A DNA stretch of 64,000 nt from positions 1 through 64,000 of the forward strand of contig JASLOA010000038.1 in assembly GCA_030745755.1 (NCBI GenBank), read 5' to 3'. Made by a program: the position numbers and the translations under genes. Of this stretch, positions 50,559-59,436 are shown one piece after another. Numbering within the stretch: the first letter of the stretch is position 1; each line of letters starts with the position of its first letter. The notes beneath the pieces were generated by a model. That model was not told where the DNA came from, did not search any database, and saw only the letters and a program-made list of their open reading frames with translations. The stretch is from Kiritimatiellia bacterium. Lineage in GTDB: Bacteria; Verrucomicrobiota; Kiritimatiellia; UBA8416; JABMPJ01.

Positions 50559-52246
50559 GGTGCTGTCTGGTCGAAGATCTTCACACCATCCTCATCGTAG
50601 ATCAACACCGATCCGGAGGGAGGCTTCCTCTCGTTGTCGAGAATGACATGGTAGATCGTGCGGGCGCCGCCATACCAGTCGGTGGCGATGCCCGGCGGAT
50701 TCAGAAATCCGCGCAGATAGGCGATCCAGACCGAGGCACGCCGGCGCAGCGGTCCTTTGGCGTCGAACGGAGGCGGATTCACATTGAAGGCCCGCGGGTC
50801 GGCCACCTGTAGACTGAAGCGCGGGCAGCCGCTGACATAGCCCTGGATGTGAATGCCGTGGCGTCTGCTCGAGATAATGCGGAAGGGCCCTCGCGGGTTG
50901 ATGTGCTCAATGAACATGGCGGCTTTGTAGACCCGTGCGGGTGTGGCCTGCACCGAGCGCTGTACGACGATGGCCAGGCCACCGGCAATCGTCAGCAATG
51001 CAACCGTTTTCAGGATGGCCGTACGGTGCCGTGGCCAGTCCGACACCAGTTGAAGGACCGCGCACCAGGCGGCGATGCAGACGAATGGCAGCGTCAGCAT
51101 GGCGCCGTACATCTCGCTGTGATGGGCAAGGGGCAGTGAAGCCAGCAATCCACCCAGGCAGGCCCGGGTGGAGCCTGACTTGTTCCAGAGCCGTGGATAG
51201 AGCAGGATGCCAAGAACCGTGGCGATACCCATCCAGCCGAGACGTCGCACATCTCTGGACACATAGCCCAGGAGGTGACCGGGTAGCCCCGGAAGCCCCC
51301 AGCGCGGCGACATCAACACGCCGAGCACGAGTGCCAGCCCCAGTAGGACCGGGGCGGTCCAGGACCAGCGTGTGGGCAGCAGCAGTCCGATAGCCATGGC
51401 AGGAAAGAGGACCATCAGGGTCGGGATGCCGGCCTTGTGTGCGAGAACAAGGCAGAGACCTGACACAAGCGTCATAAGAAGGCCGGATGGTCGTCTGATT
51501 TTCAGGAGCCCCCATACGAAGAGGGGCAGAAGCGCAAGGTAGACCCCGCGACCGGTGCCCCAATGAACGTAACGCATGAAGACGGGCGCCAGAACATACA
51601 TGGCGGCGTAGCCGGCCTGGCGGGCCGGGTTCGAGGTGAAGGCTGAAGCCAGCAGGTTTGCGGCAAAGATGCCTGTCCACGCAATCACGAGCGAAGTGAG
51701 CCAGAAGCCTCCGTCAACTCCCGTGGCGCCCAGGATGGCAAGCGATCCCTGCATGAGCGGATGCAGGCTGGGGTAGGAGCGCGGCGTAAAGCCGGCCAGT
51801 GACAGGGGATGCACCAGCCACGGGACGTTCTGCTCGACGGCCATATTCGTGGCCATGTCCTGCCATTTGTACGTGTCGATGCCGGCCATGTAGGTGAATG
51901 GGAAGACGAGGATGGCCATCAGCAGGAGGATCAACCACGGCTGCAAAGGCGCGGGATGGTAGCCCGCCGGAATGGCCTTGCGGCGCAACAGTCGCATACT
52001 CAAGGCGCTGAGAAACAGCAACGCGAAGTGGAGCAGGGCCAGGCTGGACTGTTGGATTGGAATGCCTGTCCCGTGCATCAGGCATGGCAGTAGCAGGTTC
52101 AGAATGAACGCTGCAAGACCCGTTGTGGCAAGCGCCACGTCTCGGGGTGCCCGGGGAAGAAGAAGGCGGACAGTCAGCCATGGTGTGAAACAGATGGCGG
52201 TCGGGACTGCGATGCAGGCGACCAGACCGGCGAGAAGTGACGTCAT
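50555..52246 (-). CDS. GT-C-type polytopic membrane protein
   Basis: About 563 residues with 11-13 helices and a C-terminal soluble domain. The first large loop has 'YMAGIDTYKWQDMATNMAVEQNVPWLVHPLSL', similar in shape to the catalytic loop of GT-C transferases or Wzx/Wzy-adjacent sugar enzymes. The C-terminal part contains 'RIISSRRHGIHIQGYVSGCPRF' and resembles the periplasmic domains that grasp lipid-linked sugars. The ATG at 52246 is preferred over an upstream TTG. The position between the giant surface protein and the ligase suggests glycan assembly for the envelope; this is inference. Confidence 0.66.
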   Translation of the reverse strand: MTSLLAGLVACIAVPTAICFTPWLTVRLLLPRAPRDVALATTGLAAFILNLLLPCLMHGTGIPIQQSSLALLHFALLFLSALSMRLLRRKAIPAGYHPAPLQPWLILLLMAILVFPFTYMAGIDTYKWQDMATNMAVEQNVPWLVHPLSLAGFTPRSYPSLHPLMQGSLAILGATGVDGGFWLTSLVIAWTGIFAANLLASAFTSNPARQAGYAAMYVLAPVFMRYVHWGTGRGVYLALLPLFVWGLLKIRRPSGLLMTLVSGLCLVLAHKAGIPTLMVLFPAMAIGLLLPTRWSWTAPVLLGLALVLGVLMSPRWGLPGLPGHLLGYVSRDVRRLGWMGIATVLGILLYPRLWNKSGSTRACLGGLLASLPLAHHSEMYGAMLTLPFVCIAAWCAVLQLVSDWPRHRTAILKTVALLTIAGGLAIVVQRSVQATPARVYKAAMFIEHINPRGPFRIISSRRHGIHIQGYVSGCPRFSLQVADPRAFNVNPPPFDAKGPLRRRASVWIAYLRGFLNPPGIATDWYGGARTIYHVILDNERKPPSGSVLIYDEDGVKIFDQTAP

Positions 52247-52261
52247 AGGCCAGTCCAATGC

Positions 52262-55200
52262 TTAGACGAGGCTTTTGCTGACAACGGGTTCATCATCGTC
52301 ATCGTCATCGTCGTCATCATCGTCGTCGTCATCATCGTCGTCATCATCGTCGTCATCATCGTCGTCATCGTCGCTGTAGAAGCCATCGTCGTCGTCATCG
52401 TCGTCATCGGGAGGGGGGAGCCGACGCCCCGGAGGCTCGTCGTCATCTCCATCATCATCCTCTTCTTCTTCTTCCGGCTTCTTCTCGATGACGTGTGCAG
52501 CCTCGCTGCCTTCGACGCCGCAGGGACAGAGGCAGAGGCGATAAGGGATGCGAATTACGTATGGTGTAGTGGGTGGACCATCGCCAGGGGCCACCACGGC
52601 TCGGAAGCCTCCGAACCCATCGGTGAAATGGGGTGGTGTGTATCTACGCTCGTTGAGTGTCGGCAGCGCAAAACGCCAGGACCCACCATAGGCCGCCCGC
52701 TCACCCGCCGATCCGGCAAGTCCGGGGTCAAGCAGCCACTCGGTGACATTTCCGCTCAGATCGTGAATTCCATAGACATTCTCGTTCGTGTGCGTGCGCT
52801 TGGTGCCGTTACGCTTGCTGCCATCGAAGTAACCCACGGGCATGGTGTCCTGGTTTCCGCCTGCGAGGGCTCCGAGGAAGTTGGCGTCGAGCGTGTCAAC
52901 CGTGTCGCGGCCAAACGCGTAAAGGGTGTTGGAGTTTCCGTTCCATGAGGCCGCGGCGTAGAACTCGTTGAAGGGGTTGGGCCAGCTCTTCATGCCGCGG
53001 AATGTGTGATGATCCGGTTTCTCTTCCGGCTCCACGGTCTTGATGGGGAGACGGTATCCTTTGACGTTCTCAATCCATCGTTTGTAGTCATCAGGGCCGA
53101 AGCGATCATCACGCCACTGCATGACCCCGCAGGTGGCCGGCGCCCAATCCTCCGCCCACGATCCTTCACGATAGGCCAACTGGTCCTCGGCGATGCCATC
53201 GCGTAGCGATAGCCAGTTGCAGTACTTCATAGCACCAAAAGCGGAGACGCCTCCGACCGGTCGACCGGCATCCGCAGGAGCAACACTGAACCGTGCTCCC
53301 CGTGGCTGGAAAGGATTGAATGCGATCCGGCTGGCAGAACGCAGGAAGAGTTCATCCCGGCCCCGATGCATGGCGCTGTTGAACCAGGCGTTGCCTTCAA
53401 CACACACGAACACGTTGTCGCTGCGCGAATCAGTGGCCGGTAGCTCGATCCCGTTCAGGAACTCGACGAACTCTCGGTTTGAGACCAGGAGATACACTCT
53501 GTTCCACGCCGATGAAACCGCGCAGTTGTCCATGGGTAGGCGGAACCCGCTGTAGCCGAGAAGCTCTTCGCGCTCTTCAGCAGTAAAGATGCCGCGTGCC
53601 CAGTTGCTGGTCGAACAGGTGACCGGGGCCCAGTCGAGCGTGTGGGTGCCTTCACGGAAGCAGCGCTGACCGGCACCACGGCCCGTATCGATCGTGAGCC
53701 AGTTGCAATACTTGACGGCGCCAAACCAGGAGACACCGACGGCGGGGTGGTTGGTGTAGGATCCACCAGCCCTGGAGATGCGTGGGGTGACGGTGTAACG
53801 GCTGCCGATGGGAAACTCAGGATTATACTCTATGCGACTCTTTCCAACGGCGAAGACCTCGTCCCGCTCAGGTTCCATCTCCGGGTTAAACCAGACATTA
53901 CCAGCCGCGTCGAAGGTGAGGTTGGTACCCCGGTAATGGTTCGTATGGGCCTGGGCGTCGTTGAGGAAACGTACAAACTCATCGTTGGTCGTCTCGAAAC
54001 GCGCCATGTGGAAGCCGTAGCCTGGTCCCCCGGGCTGACTCTCTCCCGGCACCCATGCAAGATCCGGTCCGGGGTTCGGGGGAGGGGAGATCATGGCCAG
54101 CAACCCATCGCTATGTCCGCCGGCGTGGCGGGTCTGTACGGCATTGGCCGGGACAAGATTGGTCGAAGAGGTCTGACCTGATACATGGAAGAGGCGTCCG
54201 GCCTGCATGGCCCCGCCGTAGATATGATCGGCTTGGCTTCCTCCCAGGTAGGTACAGTAGACAGTATTGGAGCCGGCTACTGCGAAAGCCGCCCCGAACC
54301 CATCCCAGCGGCCACCACCATGGACAGCTTGAACCGCATCATGCACGGGCAGATTGGTAGACGATGTCTCGCCGGCAAGTGCGGCCTCGCCGATCGCGTT
54401 GGGTACCACGACGAAGGCGCGATCGTCACCTGTGCCGCCAAAGTAGGTAAGCAGGACCGGTTGCATGGCTTCAGGTTCGAGTTTGCAGACAAACGCATCC
54501 CACATTCCGCCTCCGAAGGAGGACTGGACTGGATTGACCATGCGCAGGTCGAGTGAGGCCGTCTCGCCGGCGAGGTAGGTGTAGCCGGCGCTGTCGAGGG
54601 CGATGCTGTAAGCGCGGTCATCATTCTCCGCCCCGACATAGGTAGAGAACCCGAGAGTCAGTGTGACGGGATCCAGCATGGCTACAAAGGCGTCGACACC
54701 TCCGCCGGGCTCCGCCTGCCAGGCGTCGGATGTGGGGAAATCAGACGAAGCTGTTTCGCCTGTGAGGAAAATTCTACCCGTGCCATCCACGGCCACGCCG
54801 TAGGCGGCGTCCTTGCCTGAGCCACCGATACGGACGCCGGATGCCGCCTGACCTGGCTTGACCCGCAGAACAAAGGCGTCCTGCTCGCCGCAGGGGCCGA
54901 GCGTCTTGATGCCCGCGAAGTCGTCAGATGCGGTATCACCGCTAACGACCACAGTGCCGTCCGATGCCAGGGCAAGCGCATGGGCGTGATCGTCCCCACT
55001 GCCGCCGATGCGGGCGGATCGCACGACTTTGCCCTCCGGGTCAAGGTGCGTGAGAAAGGCATCCCAGCTCTGCCCCGAAGAAGCGAGCTCGGGTGCATCC
55101 ACGAGCGGGAAGTCGCGCGACAGCGTCTCGCCACAGACAACCATGCTGCCGTCGGGTGCGACAACGAGGTCCAGGGCACGGTCCTCGGCCGAGCCGCCCA

Positions 55201-56596
55201 GGAAGGTCGTGAAGACGGGGTGTCCGTCGACGGCGCGGTACTTTGTGATGAATACGTCGATGTCCTTGGCGAGTCGTTTTGGATCGGGGGTCTTGCCCGC
55301 AAAGCGCCGCGAGGCCGTCTCACCGGCAACGTAGGTGAAGCCCTTGTGATCAACCGCAACGGCAAAGGCGGTATCGTCCGCCTCGCCACCGAGGTACGAG
55401 AGTAGATCAAGCTGCGGCCCAGTAGGTGGCGGGTTGGAGGGCGAGTGAACGTCGGGTGTCAGATCCAGTTGCACGGTGGGCCCGTGCTGCTGGAATCGGG
55501 CATTGATCGGCACGGGGATGCTGTTCTCGTCAATGCGGAAGGCACGCGGGGCGTGCTGTACGATCCTGCCGTGGCTCAGTTCCGCAATCATGTTCCCGTA
55601 GGGATCAATCGCGGCCAGCTCCGCCCCATCAAAGGCCATTTGCAGTGCACCTGGGTCACCGTCAGGGCCGACGGTGAAGATGAACTCAAGACGATTGCGT
55701 TCGGCGTAGCAGTCCATGTTGATGCCGGGGAAGACGTCGGGGTACTGGACGATGGGGTAGCCGTTAACATCGGTAAACCAGAGGGCCGGGTCGGTGCCCA
55801 TGGCATAGTGGCTAACGGGATCCAGGGCAGTGCCAGCGCGCTTGCGCTTATCTGGTCTGGTGCGCTGTTGGCCCTGGGGCAGCGAACCGCCATGGTGCCA
55901 GCGGTCCAAACGGTCGCCCTCAGTTTTGGAGGGTCCACCGGGAGGCGATCCGCCGCCGAGGGGGCCGCTGTTGACCAGCCGCAACGAGACGTCCAGCGTG
56001 CAGTCAAGGTCGCTGATCTGCGAGCGGCTGTCTTCGGGGCCGCATTCGATATTGTCGCTCACGGTCAGATCAATGTGTTCGCGCTCGATCCGCAGGGCCA
56101 CGGCTCCGCCTCCGGGCAGAATGTCGAGGGACGCGCCGTTGGCAGCCAGGTCGAACTCACCGGAGTAGTCTTCACAGAGCTCTTCAAAACAGAGGGGCGG
56201 GAGTTCCATCGGCGCGCCTGCCTTGCGCCGGCGTTCTAAGTTCTGGGGCAGATCCATGACAATCGTGCTGGCCGCCAGCGCCATGATTGGTGGCGCCGAA
56301 GCGGGGGCTTTGAACCCAAAACGGCTCTCCCGTCCACTGGGGCCGATAGACCAGGCCGGTGTGGTGTCAACGTCCTCGCCGCCGGGACCGTGCCGTCGTG
56401 ATCCATCTGTTTGGCCCGGCTCAGTGGGCCGGGCCGCGTCCGGGTCCAGTGCGTCGAGCAGGAGCTCCTGTGGCGGAGGTGCCTCCCCCCGCTTCTCGGG
56501 CAGGATAGCAAAGAAGTAGTAGCCCAGCCCTCCACTGGCCCCAACAAGGGCCGCGATGGCTAGAAGAAGAACGAGATAGGTACGTGCTCCAGACAT
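52262..56596 (-). CDS. Giant envelope protein: DUF7948-like/SBBP propeller, two FGE-like domains, poly-Asp tail
   Basis: 1444 residues. An N-terminal anchor ('TYLVLLLAIAALVGASGGLGYYF') leads into a Pro-rich linker and a DUF7948-like segment with 'VFPGINMDCYAERNRLEFIFTVGPDGDP'. Residues about 400-770 carry SBBP beta-propeller blades ('YLGGEADDTAFAVAVDHKGFTYVAGETAS'). Two formylglycine-generating-enzyme-like (sulfatase-modifying) domains follow; the first lacks its C-terminal half and the second is complete to 'NVYGIHDLSGNVTEWL..AYGGSW'. The C-terminus has 27 consecutive Asp, plus 8 more upstream, encoded by alternating GAT/GAC. The surface role and Ca2+ binding are inference. Confidence 0.88.
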   Translation of the reverse strand: MSGARTYLVLLLAIAALVGASGGLGYYFFAILPEKRGEAPPPQELLLDALDPDAARPTEPGQTDGSRRHGPGGEDVDTTPAWSIGPSGRESRFGFKAPASAPPIMALAASTIVMDLPQNLERRRKAGAPMELPPLCFEELCEDYSGEFDLAANGASLDILPGGGAVALRIEREHIDLTVSDNIECGPEDSRSQISDLDCTLDVSLRLVNSGPLGGGSPPGGPSKTEGDRLDRWHHGGSLPQGQQRTRPDKRKRAGTALDPVSHYAMGTDPALWFTDVNGYPIVQYPDVFPGINMDCYAERNRLEFIFTVGPDGDPGALQMAFDGAELAAIDPYGNMIAELSHGRIVQHAPRAFRIDENSIPVPINARFQQHGPTVQLDLTPDVHSPSNPPPTGPQLDLLSYLGGEADDTAFAVAVDHKGFTYVAGETASRRFAGKTPDPKRLAKDIDVFITKYRAVDGHPVFTTFLGGSAEDRALDLVVAPDGSMVVCGETLSRDFPLVDAPELASSGQSWDAFLTHLDPEGKVVRSARIGGSGDDHAHALALASDGTVVVSGDTASDDFAGIKTLGPCGEQDAFVLRVKPGQAASGVRIGGSGKDAAYGVAVDGTGRIFLTGETASSDFPTSDAWQAEPGGGVDAFVAMLDPVTLTLGFSTYVGAENDDRAYSIALDSAGYTYLAGETASLDLRMVNPVQSSFGGGMWDAFVCKLEPEAMQPVLLTYFGGTGDDRAFVVVPNAIGEAALAGETSSTNLPVHDAVQAVHGGGRWDGFGAAFAVAGSNTVYCTYLGGSQADHIYGGAMQAGRLFHVSGQTSSTNLVPANAVQTRHAGGHSDGLLAMISPPPNPGPDLAWVPGESQPGGPGYGFHMARFETTNDEFVRFLNDAQAHTNHYRGTNLTFDAAGNVWFNPEMEPERDEVFAVGKSRIEYNPEFPIGSRYTVTPRISRAGGSYTNHPAVGVSWFGAVKYCNWLTIDTGRGAGQRCFREGTHTLDWAPVTCSTSNWARGIFTAEEREELLGYSGFRLPMDNCAVSSAWNRVYLLVSNREFVEFLNGIELPATDSRSDNVFVCVEGNAWFNSAMHRGRDELFLRSASRIAFNPFQPRGARFSVAPADAGRPVGGVSAFGAMKYCNWLSLRDGIAEDQLAYREGSWAEDWAPATCGVMQWRDDRFGPDDYKRWIENVKGYRLPIKTVEPEEKPDHHTFRGMKSWPNPFNEFYAAASWNGNSNTLYAFGRDTVDTLDANFLGALAGGNQDTMPVGYFDGSKRNGTKRTHTNENVYGIHDLSGNVTEWLLDPGLAGSAGERAAYGGSWRFALPTLNERRYTPPHFTDGFGGFRAVVAPGDGPPTTPYVIRIPYRLCLCPCGVEGSEAAHVIEKKPEEEEEDDDGDDDEPPGRRLPPPDDDDDDDDGFYSDDDDDDDDDDDDDDDDDDDDDDDDDDDEPVVSKSLV
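52292..52372. repeat. Trinucleotide tract encoding 27 consecutive aspartates
   Basis: On the plus strand the tract is an irregular run of ATC and GTC triplets (reverse complements of Asp codons GAT and GAC) inside the giant surface protein. The mixed codon order shows it is not a single slippage product, but near-identical triplets could still expand or contract. An 8-Asp run lies a few codons upstream. Confidence 0.9.
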
Positions 56597-56686
56597 GGAT
56601 TATCCTCTGAGTTGTCCTGTTATCCTATCCCATTTTCAGATGCATAAGCTAGGATAATCCGTGCCCATGCACCGTTTGGGCCGCTC

Positions 56687-57109
56687 TCAGAGGCTGGCTT
56701 CTACCGTGATGGCAATGCCACCGCGGGGACGGAACACGCCGATTACCTCGGCTTGGCGAGGGGCGCAGGCGGCGACGAGATCGTCGAGTACCTGGTTGAC
56801 GACCGCTTCGTGGAAGGCGCCGTGGTTGCGGTAGGCGAAGAGGTAGAGCTTGAGTGCCTTGCTTTCGATGCAGCGCTGATCGGCAATATAGCGAATCGTG
56901 ATGTGGCCGAAGTCGGGCTGACCGGTAATCGGGCAGATGGATGTGAACTCAGGACAGTCGAATGTGATCCAGTAATCGCGCTCCGGATGGCTGTTGGGGA
57001 ACGTCTCAAGACGGGCCTCGGAAGGAGACCCCGGGTAATCCGTCCGTTGCGCCCCAAGCAGTGTGAGCTCTTCCGTGTTCGGCGAAGCCTGGTTCTCTTC
57101 TGCACTCAT
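56687..57109 (-). CDS. queF: NADPH-dependent 7-cyano-7-deazaguanine reductase
   Basis: Reduces preQ0 to preQ1 in queuosine biosynthesis. The catalytic Cys lies in 'FTSICPITGQPDFGHI', followed by the conserved Asp and His-type residues; 'ESKALKLYLFAYRNHGAFHEAV' and 'NQVLDDL' match the short (type I, T-fold) class. At 140 aa it is the unimodular form, not the E. coli-like double fold. The start at 57109 (MSAEENQ) is chosen over 57160. No other queuosine gene is visible here. Confidence 0.94.
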   Translation of the reverse strand: MSAEENQASPNTEELTLLGAQRTDYPGSPSEARLETFPNSHPERDYWITFDCPEFTSICPITGQPDFGHITIRYIADQRCIESKALKLYLFAYRNHGAFHEAVVNQVLDDLVAACAPRQAEVIGVFRPRGGIAITVEASL

Positions 57110-57607
57110 GGCGCCTATGATAGAGAGACCACGGTTCGTGTCCAGAGACAAAGTACACAAGCTCTCTGCGCCTATCCCAGTTCAGGGACGTCAACCCAGT
57201 AGCGTCCCGTAAGGGGAGGGGAAAACCACGGAGGGCACGGAGGCACGGAGGAGAGGTTGCGAGAATCCGTCGGCTCGGGATACCGAGCCTAGGATTCTCG
57301 CAACATTGTTCGGGGAGGGGAGGAGAGGGAGTGGAGGCGAACGTTGGGGCCGTAGGGCTATCCGTTCACCCTCCCATCCCGCCTCTTCTCTCCATAGGAC
57401 AACGTCGCGAGAATAGAGGTGCGGGGTATTCCCCGCGCCCGATTCTCGTGACCTCTTCCGTATTTTTCTCCTCCGTGCCTCCGTGTCCTCCAGCGAAGCG
57501 GGTGGTTCGTCCCTCTCCGTCAGGGGCGGAAAAGTCTCAAATGGAGGGTTGGCAACAGGTGCCGAGATCATTAGCAAAGTCGAGTGTTTGTCGTTCGGTA
57601 TCAGGGC
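57110..57607. other. Gene-free interval with composite palindromes
   Basis: No credible gene. It holds the palindromic element at 57226-57491 (separate entry) and repeated CACGGAGG strings. The plus-strand ORF (57331-57624) is repeat-derived. Confidence 0.6.
57226..57491. repeat. Composite palindromic element with CACGGAGG ends
   Basis: The ends, CCACGGAGGGCACGGAGGCACGGAGGAGA and TCTCCTCCGTGCCTCCGTGTCCTCC, are imperfect inverted copies. Inside is a near-perfect stem (GTTGCGAGAATCC...GGATTCTCGCAAC, 57256-57304) and a second stem-loop near 57400-57445 (GTCGCGAGAAT...ATTCTCGTGAC) with related arms. No target duplication was found. Confidence 0.72.
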
Positions 57608-58786
57608 TTATGGGATGGCAGTGACGTCAACCCACTTGCGCTCTTTCCAGCTCTTCATCCCTAGCTCAGCGAGTTGGACGCCTTTGGCTCCTTCCATGAG
57701 GGAGTAGCGCCATGGTGTGTCGAGGACGACATGGTTGATGAACAGCTCCCACTGAATCTTGAATGCGTTGTCGTATTCGATGTTGTTGGGGACATCTTCC
57801 CAGCCCGCAAAGAAATCGATCGGTTGCGGAACATCCGGGTTCCAGACCGGCTTGGGCGTGTTGGCGGCGCTCTGGGTCTTCACTTCGCGCAGCCCCGCCA
57901 CGGCTGAACCTTTGTCACCATCCACCTGGATCGTCAAGAGGTCGTCCCGGCGCACGCGGGTGCACCACGAGCTGTTGAACTGGACCATGGTGCCGTCTTC
58001 AAGCAGGAACATCGCATACGCCGAGTCGTCCGCCGTTGCCTTGAATGGCGTGCCGTCCTCCTTGCGCCGCTCGGGCAGATCGGTCTTGCCATAGGAAACC
58101 AGGCTCTTGATCGGACCGAACATGTTATCAATCACGTAGCGCCAGTGGCAGAACATGTCGATCATCAGGCCGCCCCCATCTTCGCTGCGGTAGTTCCAGC
58201 TGGGGCGCTGAGGCGGCTGATCGTAATCCATGCCCGTGAAGACCCAGTAGCCGAAGTCTCCCTTAACCGAGAGAATCTTGCCGAAGAAACCGAGTTCGCT
58301 GAGCATCTTCAGCTTTCGGAAACCGGGCAGCCAGAGCTTGTCCTGAACGACGCCATTCTTGAGTCCGGCTTCATCGACAAGCTTGGCAAGCCGCACGGCT
58401 TCGGAGGTCTCAACCGCCGTGGGCTTCTCGCAGTAGATGGCCTTGCCGGCCTTGACCGCCATCTCGACAAAACCGGCGCGCTGTAGCGTGCCGGATGCAT
58501 CGAAGAAGATCTCGTAGTCCCCGTACTTACCATCGAGTGCGCCCTGCACGTCGGTGGTGTATTTGTAGGCTTCCCCACGGGCATCGTTGCCGTATTGCTC
58601 GGCAAGTGCTTTGAGCGCATAGTCCCGTCGCCCGGTCAGGATGGGATCCGGCATGATGATCAGGTCATTGCCGACCTGAATGCCGCCATCTTTGATGATA
58701 GCACTGATGGATCGCGCAAGGTGCTGATGGGTTCCCATGCGTCCGGTGACGCCGTTCATGATGATGCCGATACGTCTGATTTCCAT
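57608..58786 (-). CDS. Gfo/Idh/MocA-family oxidoreductase
   Basis: 392 residues, NAD(P)-dependent sugar or polyol dehydrogenase fold. The Rossmann domain starts 'RRIGIIMNGVTGRMG' with a less canonical nucleotide loop (GxxGxxG with Val-Thr). 'AIYCEKPTAVETSEA' holds the conserved EKP and Lys; 'GGGLMIDMFCHWRYVIDNMFG' the catalytic Asp-x-x-x-His pair. The substrate is not identifiable. It is immediately followed upstream in the operon by a cupin gene, sharing one promoter region divergent from an XRE-cupin regulator. Confidence 0.87.
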   Translation of the reverse strand: MEIRRIGIIMNGVTGRMGTHQHLARSISAIIKDGGIQVGNDLIIMPDPILTGRRDYALKALAEQYGNDARGEAYKYTTDVQGALDGKYGDYEIFFDASGTLQRAGFVEMAVKAGKAIYCEKPTAVETSEAVRLAKLVDEAGLKNGVVQDKLWLPGFRKLKMLSELGFFGKILSVKGDFGYWVFTGMDYDQPPQRPSWNYRSEDGGGLMIDMFCHWRYVIDNMFGPIKSLVSYGKTDLPERRKEDGTPFKATADDSAYAMFLLEDGTMVQFNSSWCTRVRRDDLLTIQVDGDKGSAVAGLREVKTQSAANTPKPVWNPDVPQPIDFFAGWEDVPNNIEYDNAFKIQWELFINHVVLDTPWRYSLMEGAKGVQLAELGMKSWKERKWVDVTAIP

Positions 58787-58810
58787 CGTGATGCTCCTTT
58801 GAGTATGCGT

Positions 58811-59275
58811 CTAGATTATGATGGGGCCGCCTTCGGGCATGTCAGTGCATTGCGGTTGTGCGTCTTGCGGCAGCGCCGGAACATCGACACCTGCCTTGGG
58901 AAGTGTACCGGCAAGCTCCTGACGCCAGTGTGCCACGTCCCCGGCGGGGCCGTAGCAGTAGAGGAAGTGCAGCGGTTCGTCACCGATGTTTGTCATCTGG
59001 TGGAAAACCCCCGGAGGGATTTGCACGATCTGGCCCGCCGTCATCATGGCACGCTCCTCGCCGAGGCACATCTCTCCGGTGCCGGAGATGACAAAGTAGA
59101 CCTCTTCCGAGTCCTGGTTGTGCCACGGAACCTGGCCGCCGTTGGGGTCCAGGGTCACGTAGCCCATGCAGAAGTTCTCACACTGCACGGGCGAGGCCCC
59201 TCCTACAAGGTTTTGTGTCAGTCGGCGTGCCGGATATGACCGCCCTTGAATTGTGTTCAGGTCTCCGATGATCAT
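58811..59275 (-). CDS. Cupin-domain protein
   Basis: 154 residues from MIIGDLNT; AAGGAGAG lies about 7 bases before this ATG. The cupin motifs are present: 'GQVPWHNQDSEEVYFVISGTGEMCLG' and 'IVQIPPGVFHQMTNIGDEPLHFLYCYGP'. Metal ligands would be His, Glu and the later His. Such proteins are isomerases, dioxygenases or sensors. It is the first gene of the minus-strand operon with the Gfo/Idh/MocA gene, so a sugar isomerase or binding role is plausible. Confidence 0.85.
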   Translation of the reverse strand: MIIGDLNTIQGRSYPARRLTQNLVGGASPVQCENFCMGYVTLDPNGGQVPWHNQDSEEVYFVISGTGEMCLGEERAMMTAGQIVQIPPGVFHQMTNIGDEPLHFLYCYGPAGDVAHWRQELAGTLPKAGVDVPALPQDAQPQCTDMPEGGPIII

Positions 59276-59324
59276 TCTTCTCTCCTTGAAACTTCGATGG
59301 ATATAGTCGTCTTGATTATCATGT

Positions 59325-59340
59325 ATTGGCCGCCACCAAT
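59325..59340. promoter_or_regulatory. Inverted repeat ATTGG-CCGCCA-CCAAT, candidate operator
   Basis: ATTGGCCGCCACCAAT has 5-base perfect arms and lies in the divergent intergenic region, 50 bases upstream of the cupin ATG. It is a plausible site for the adjacent XRE-cupin regulator. Confidence 0.45.
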
Positions 59341-59365
59341 GTTCGTATTCAGTAATATGCATGCG

Positions 59366-59394
59366 AAAATATATTGCTTTAGAATGTCGGTCAA
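59366..59394 (-). promoter_or_regulatory. Candidate promoter for the cupin-Gfo operon
   Basis: On the minus strand TTGACC and TATTTT are separated by 17 bases (5/6 and 4/6 matches). Read on the plus strand these are GGTCAA at 59389-59394 and AAAATA at 59366-59371. It overlaps the opposite promoter. Confidence 0.5.
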
Positions 59395-59402
59395 GCTATA
59401 TT
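59374..59402 (+). promoter_or_regulatory. Candidate promoter for the XRE-cupin/SDR/FAD operon
   Basis: TTGCTT and TATATT with 17-base spacing lie 35 bases before the regulator ATG. The -10 is a 5/6 match, the -35 a 3/6 match. It shares bases with the divergent promoter, so one bound regulator could control both. Confidence 0.5.
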
Positions 59403-59436
59403 TCTTCGAACTGGAGAGGGAAGGAGCGCGGATATC

